A stretch of DNA of 23,517 nucleotides from positions 1 to 23,517 of the forward strand of contig PGZG01000005.1 in assembly GCA_002840115.1 (NCBI GenBank). Reading direction: 5' to 3'. Source of the DNA: Gammaproteobacteria bacterium HGW-Gammaproteobacteria-14. Its GTDB lineage: Bacteria > Pseudomonadota > Gammaproteobacteria > Pseudomonadales > Alcanivoracaceae. The notes beneath the pieces are model-generated. The model saw only the letters and a list, made by a program, of their open reading frames with translations, ran no database searches and was not told the origin of the DNA. Position 1 is the stretch's first letter. Each line of letters begins with the position of its first letter. Positions 22,114 to 23,517 of this stretch are shown here, one piece after another. Made by a program: the position numbers and the translations under genes.

Positions 22114-23517
22114 ATGCCGGTGATTGAAACCAGCCTTGATGTTCACAGCGACGAGTTTCAGCAAAACCGCGACGCCATGCTAAAAGCCGTGGATGAGTTT
22201 CGCGCTGTCGAGAAAAAAGTCGTCGACAAGGCAGAAAGCCAAAGACCGAAATTTGAAAAGCGGGGTCAGCTGCTACCTTTGGAGCGGGTAACTCGCTTGC
22301 TGGACCCAGGCTCGCCATACCTGAGCCTGATGAATCTTGCAGGCTATATGATGCATGATGATAAAGATGGCACCGAAGCCGGCGGCGGCTCGATTGCCGG
22401 GATCGGTTATGTCAGCGGCGTTCGCTGTCTGGTAGCCGCATCTAATTCAGCCATCAAGGGAGGTACGATTTCTCCTGCTGGCCTGCATAAATCATTACGA
22501 CTGCAAGCCATCGCTCGGGAAAACAAACTGCCCATCGTGTCACTTTCAGAGTCCGGCGGCGCCAATCTGAACTATGCCGCTGAGATTTTTGTAGAAGGAG
22601 CGCGCACTTTTGCCAATCAGGCACGGCTGTCAGCTCAAGGCATACCACAAATCACGGTAGTGCATGGAAATGCCACCGCTGGTGGCGCCTATCAGCCTGG
22701 TCTGTCTGATTACTGCATTATGGTACGCAACCGCGCCAAGATGTTTCTCGCAGGCCCTCCGCTGCTTAAAGCGGCCACCGGAGAGATTGCCACTGACGAA
22801 GAGCTAGGTGGTGCAGAGATGCATGCCACTGTGGCAGGCACCGCTGAGTACATCGCCGAAAATGACGCCGACGGCATTCGCATGGCTCGGGAACTGGTGG
22901 CCAATATTCCCTGGAACGAGAGACTCCCGCACCGCGAAGAAATGCTCTGGCAGTCACCCCGCTATGATGAGAACGAGTTATTAGGCGTTGTTCCTGCGGA
23001 TACCAAAAAACCCTATGACGTGCGCGAAGTTATCGCTCGCATTGCCGATAACTCCGAATTCCTTGATTTTAAAAACGACTGGGATGCCGCCACGGTTTGC
23101 GGCTGGGTAAAAGTCGAAGGCAAGGCGGTTGGCATTATTAGCAATAACGGGCCTATCACGGCCCGCGGCGCAGCCAAGGCGGCTCAATTTATTCAGCTCT
23201 GCGATCAAAGCAACCGGCCTTTGCTGTTTCTTCACAACACAACCGGTTTTCTGGTAGGCACCGATGCCGAGCAGAATGGCATTATCAAGCATGGATCAAA
23301 AATGATTCAGGCTGTCGCCAATGCCCGCGTGCCGAAAATTTCCATTCTGATTGGCGGCTCCTATGGCGCAGGCAACTACGCCATGTGCGGTCGCGGCCTG
23401 GACCCCCGCTTTATCTTTGCATGGCCCAATAGCCGGGTTGCAGTGATGGGCGGGCAACAGGCCGGCATGGTGCTGAGAATTGTTGCCGATGCCAAGCAGC
23501 GGTCCATGGGCATTGAG
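22114..23517 (+). CDS. atuC: Geranyl-CoA carboxylase beta subunit (carboxyltransferase), partial
   Basis: The beta (carboxyltransferase) subunit of a biotin-dependent acyl-CoA carboxylase. The first 468 codons are present, of about 540, and the window end cuts off the rest. Crotonase-fold signatures in both halves: ESGGANLNYAAE (res 146-157), NATAGGAYQPGLSDY (186-200), FLAGPPLLKAATGE (211-224); then LHNTTGFLVG, IGGSYGAGNYAMCGRG and WPNSRVAVMGGQQ. It resembles methylcrotonyl-CoA carboxylase beta, but the atuA-atuB context and local wording (YQPGLSDY, GLDPRFIFAWPNS) point to the geranyl-CoA form. The biotin-carrying alpha subunit (AtuF) is presumably downstream. ATG 22114 follows the atuB TGA by one base, with AAGGA upstream. 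Assignment to geranyl- rather than methylcrotonyl-CoA is an inference. Confidence 0.88.
   Translation, partial: MPVIETSLDVHSDEFQQNRDAMLKAVDEFRAVEKKVVDKAESQRPKFEKRGQLLPLERVTRLLDPGSPYLSLMNLAGYMMHDDKDGTEAGGGSIAGIGYVSGVRCLVAASNSAIKGGTISPAGLHKSLRLQAIARENKLPIVSLSESGGANLNYAAEIFVEGARTFANQARLSAQGIPQITVVHGNATAGGAYQPGLSDYCIMVRNRAKMFLAGPPLLKAATGEIATDEELGGAEMHATVAGTAEYIAENDADGIRMARELVANIPWNERLPHREEMLWQSPRYDENELLGVVPADTKKPYDVREVIARIADNSEFLDFKNDWDAATVCGWVKVEGKAVGIISNNGPITARGAAKAAQFIQLCDQSNRPLLFLHNTTGFLVGTDAEQNGIIKHGSKMIQAVANARVPKISILIGGSYGAGNYAMCGRGLDPRFIFAWPNSRVAVMGGQQAGMVLRIVADAKQRSMGIE

Overview
The window (about 54% GC by eye) looks like a chromosomal segment of a marine-type gammaproteobacterium that lives on lipids or other hydrophobic compounds. 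The basis is Gammaproteobacteria-style PyrD, PepN, YeaC/DUF1315 and NadK proteins, E. coli-like tRNA-Val and tRNA-Asp, a VolA/Pla-1-type surface phospholipase, and an acyclic-terpene-utilization (atu) locus. The genus cannot be told from the sequence alone. There is no insertion sequence, prophage, CRISPR array or rRNA. Nearly everything from 1 to 19243 is read on the minus strand; 19462 to the end is read on the plus strand.

Region by region. (1) 1-851: the 5' 283 codons of pyrD (minus), with its own -10 box. (2) 926-8303: a four-gene minus-strand operon, in transcription order DUF1302 outer-membrane barrel, DUF1329 periplasmic protein, YCF48-like beta-propeller, MMPL/HAE3-type RND pump. It has a candidate promoter, hairpins in its two longer intergenic gaps, a long hairpin after the last stop and an intrinsic terminator. 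The products span inner membrane, periplasm and outer membrane, so they plausibly form one trans-envelope route for a hydrophobic molecule. This is the best candidate for a poorly described system here. (3) 8367-12116: nadK - DUF1315 - pepN with overlapping genes. (4) 12229-14873: a coiled-coil, Cys-rich unknown protein followed by a double cNMP-binding/rhodanese protein. (5) 15048-17558: a VolA/Pla-1-like lipoprotein phospholipase with its own terminator and a regulatory region rich in AGGT/ACCT half-sites. (6) 17882-18326: a strong stable-RNA promoter, tRNA-Val(UAC), tRNA-Asp(GUC), a 15-bp hairpin and a 35-codon acidic ORF whose stop codon lies inside an intrinsic terminator. (7) 18432-23517: a TetR repressor with a translationally coupled 69-aa ORF, diverging from atuA-atuB-atuC (atuC is cut by the window end). 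A perfect 18-bp operator-like dyad overlaps the likely atuA promoter.

Taken together, three modules deal with hydrophobic carbon: phospholipid hydrolysis at the cell surface (VolA-like), branched or isoprenoid acyl-CoA carboxylation (atu), and a probable envelope transport apparatus (DUF1302/DUF1329/YCF48/RND). Housekeeping genes sit between them.
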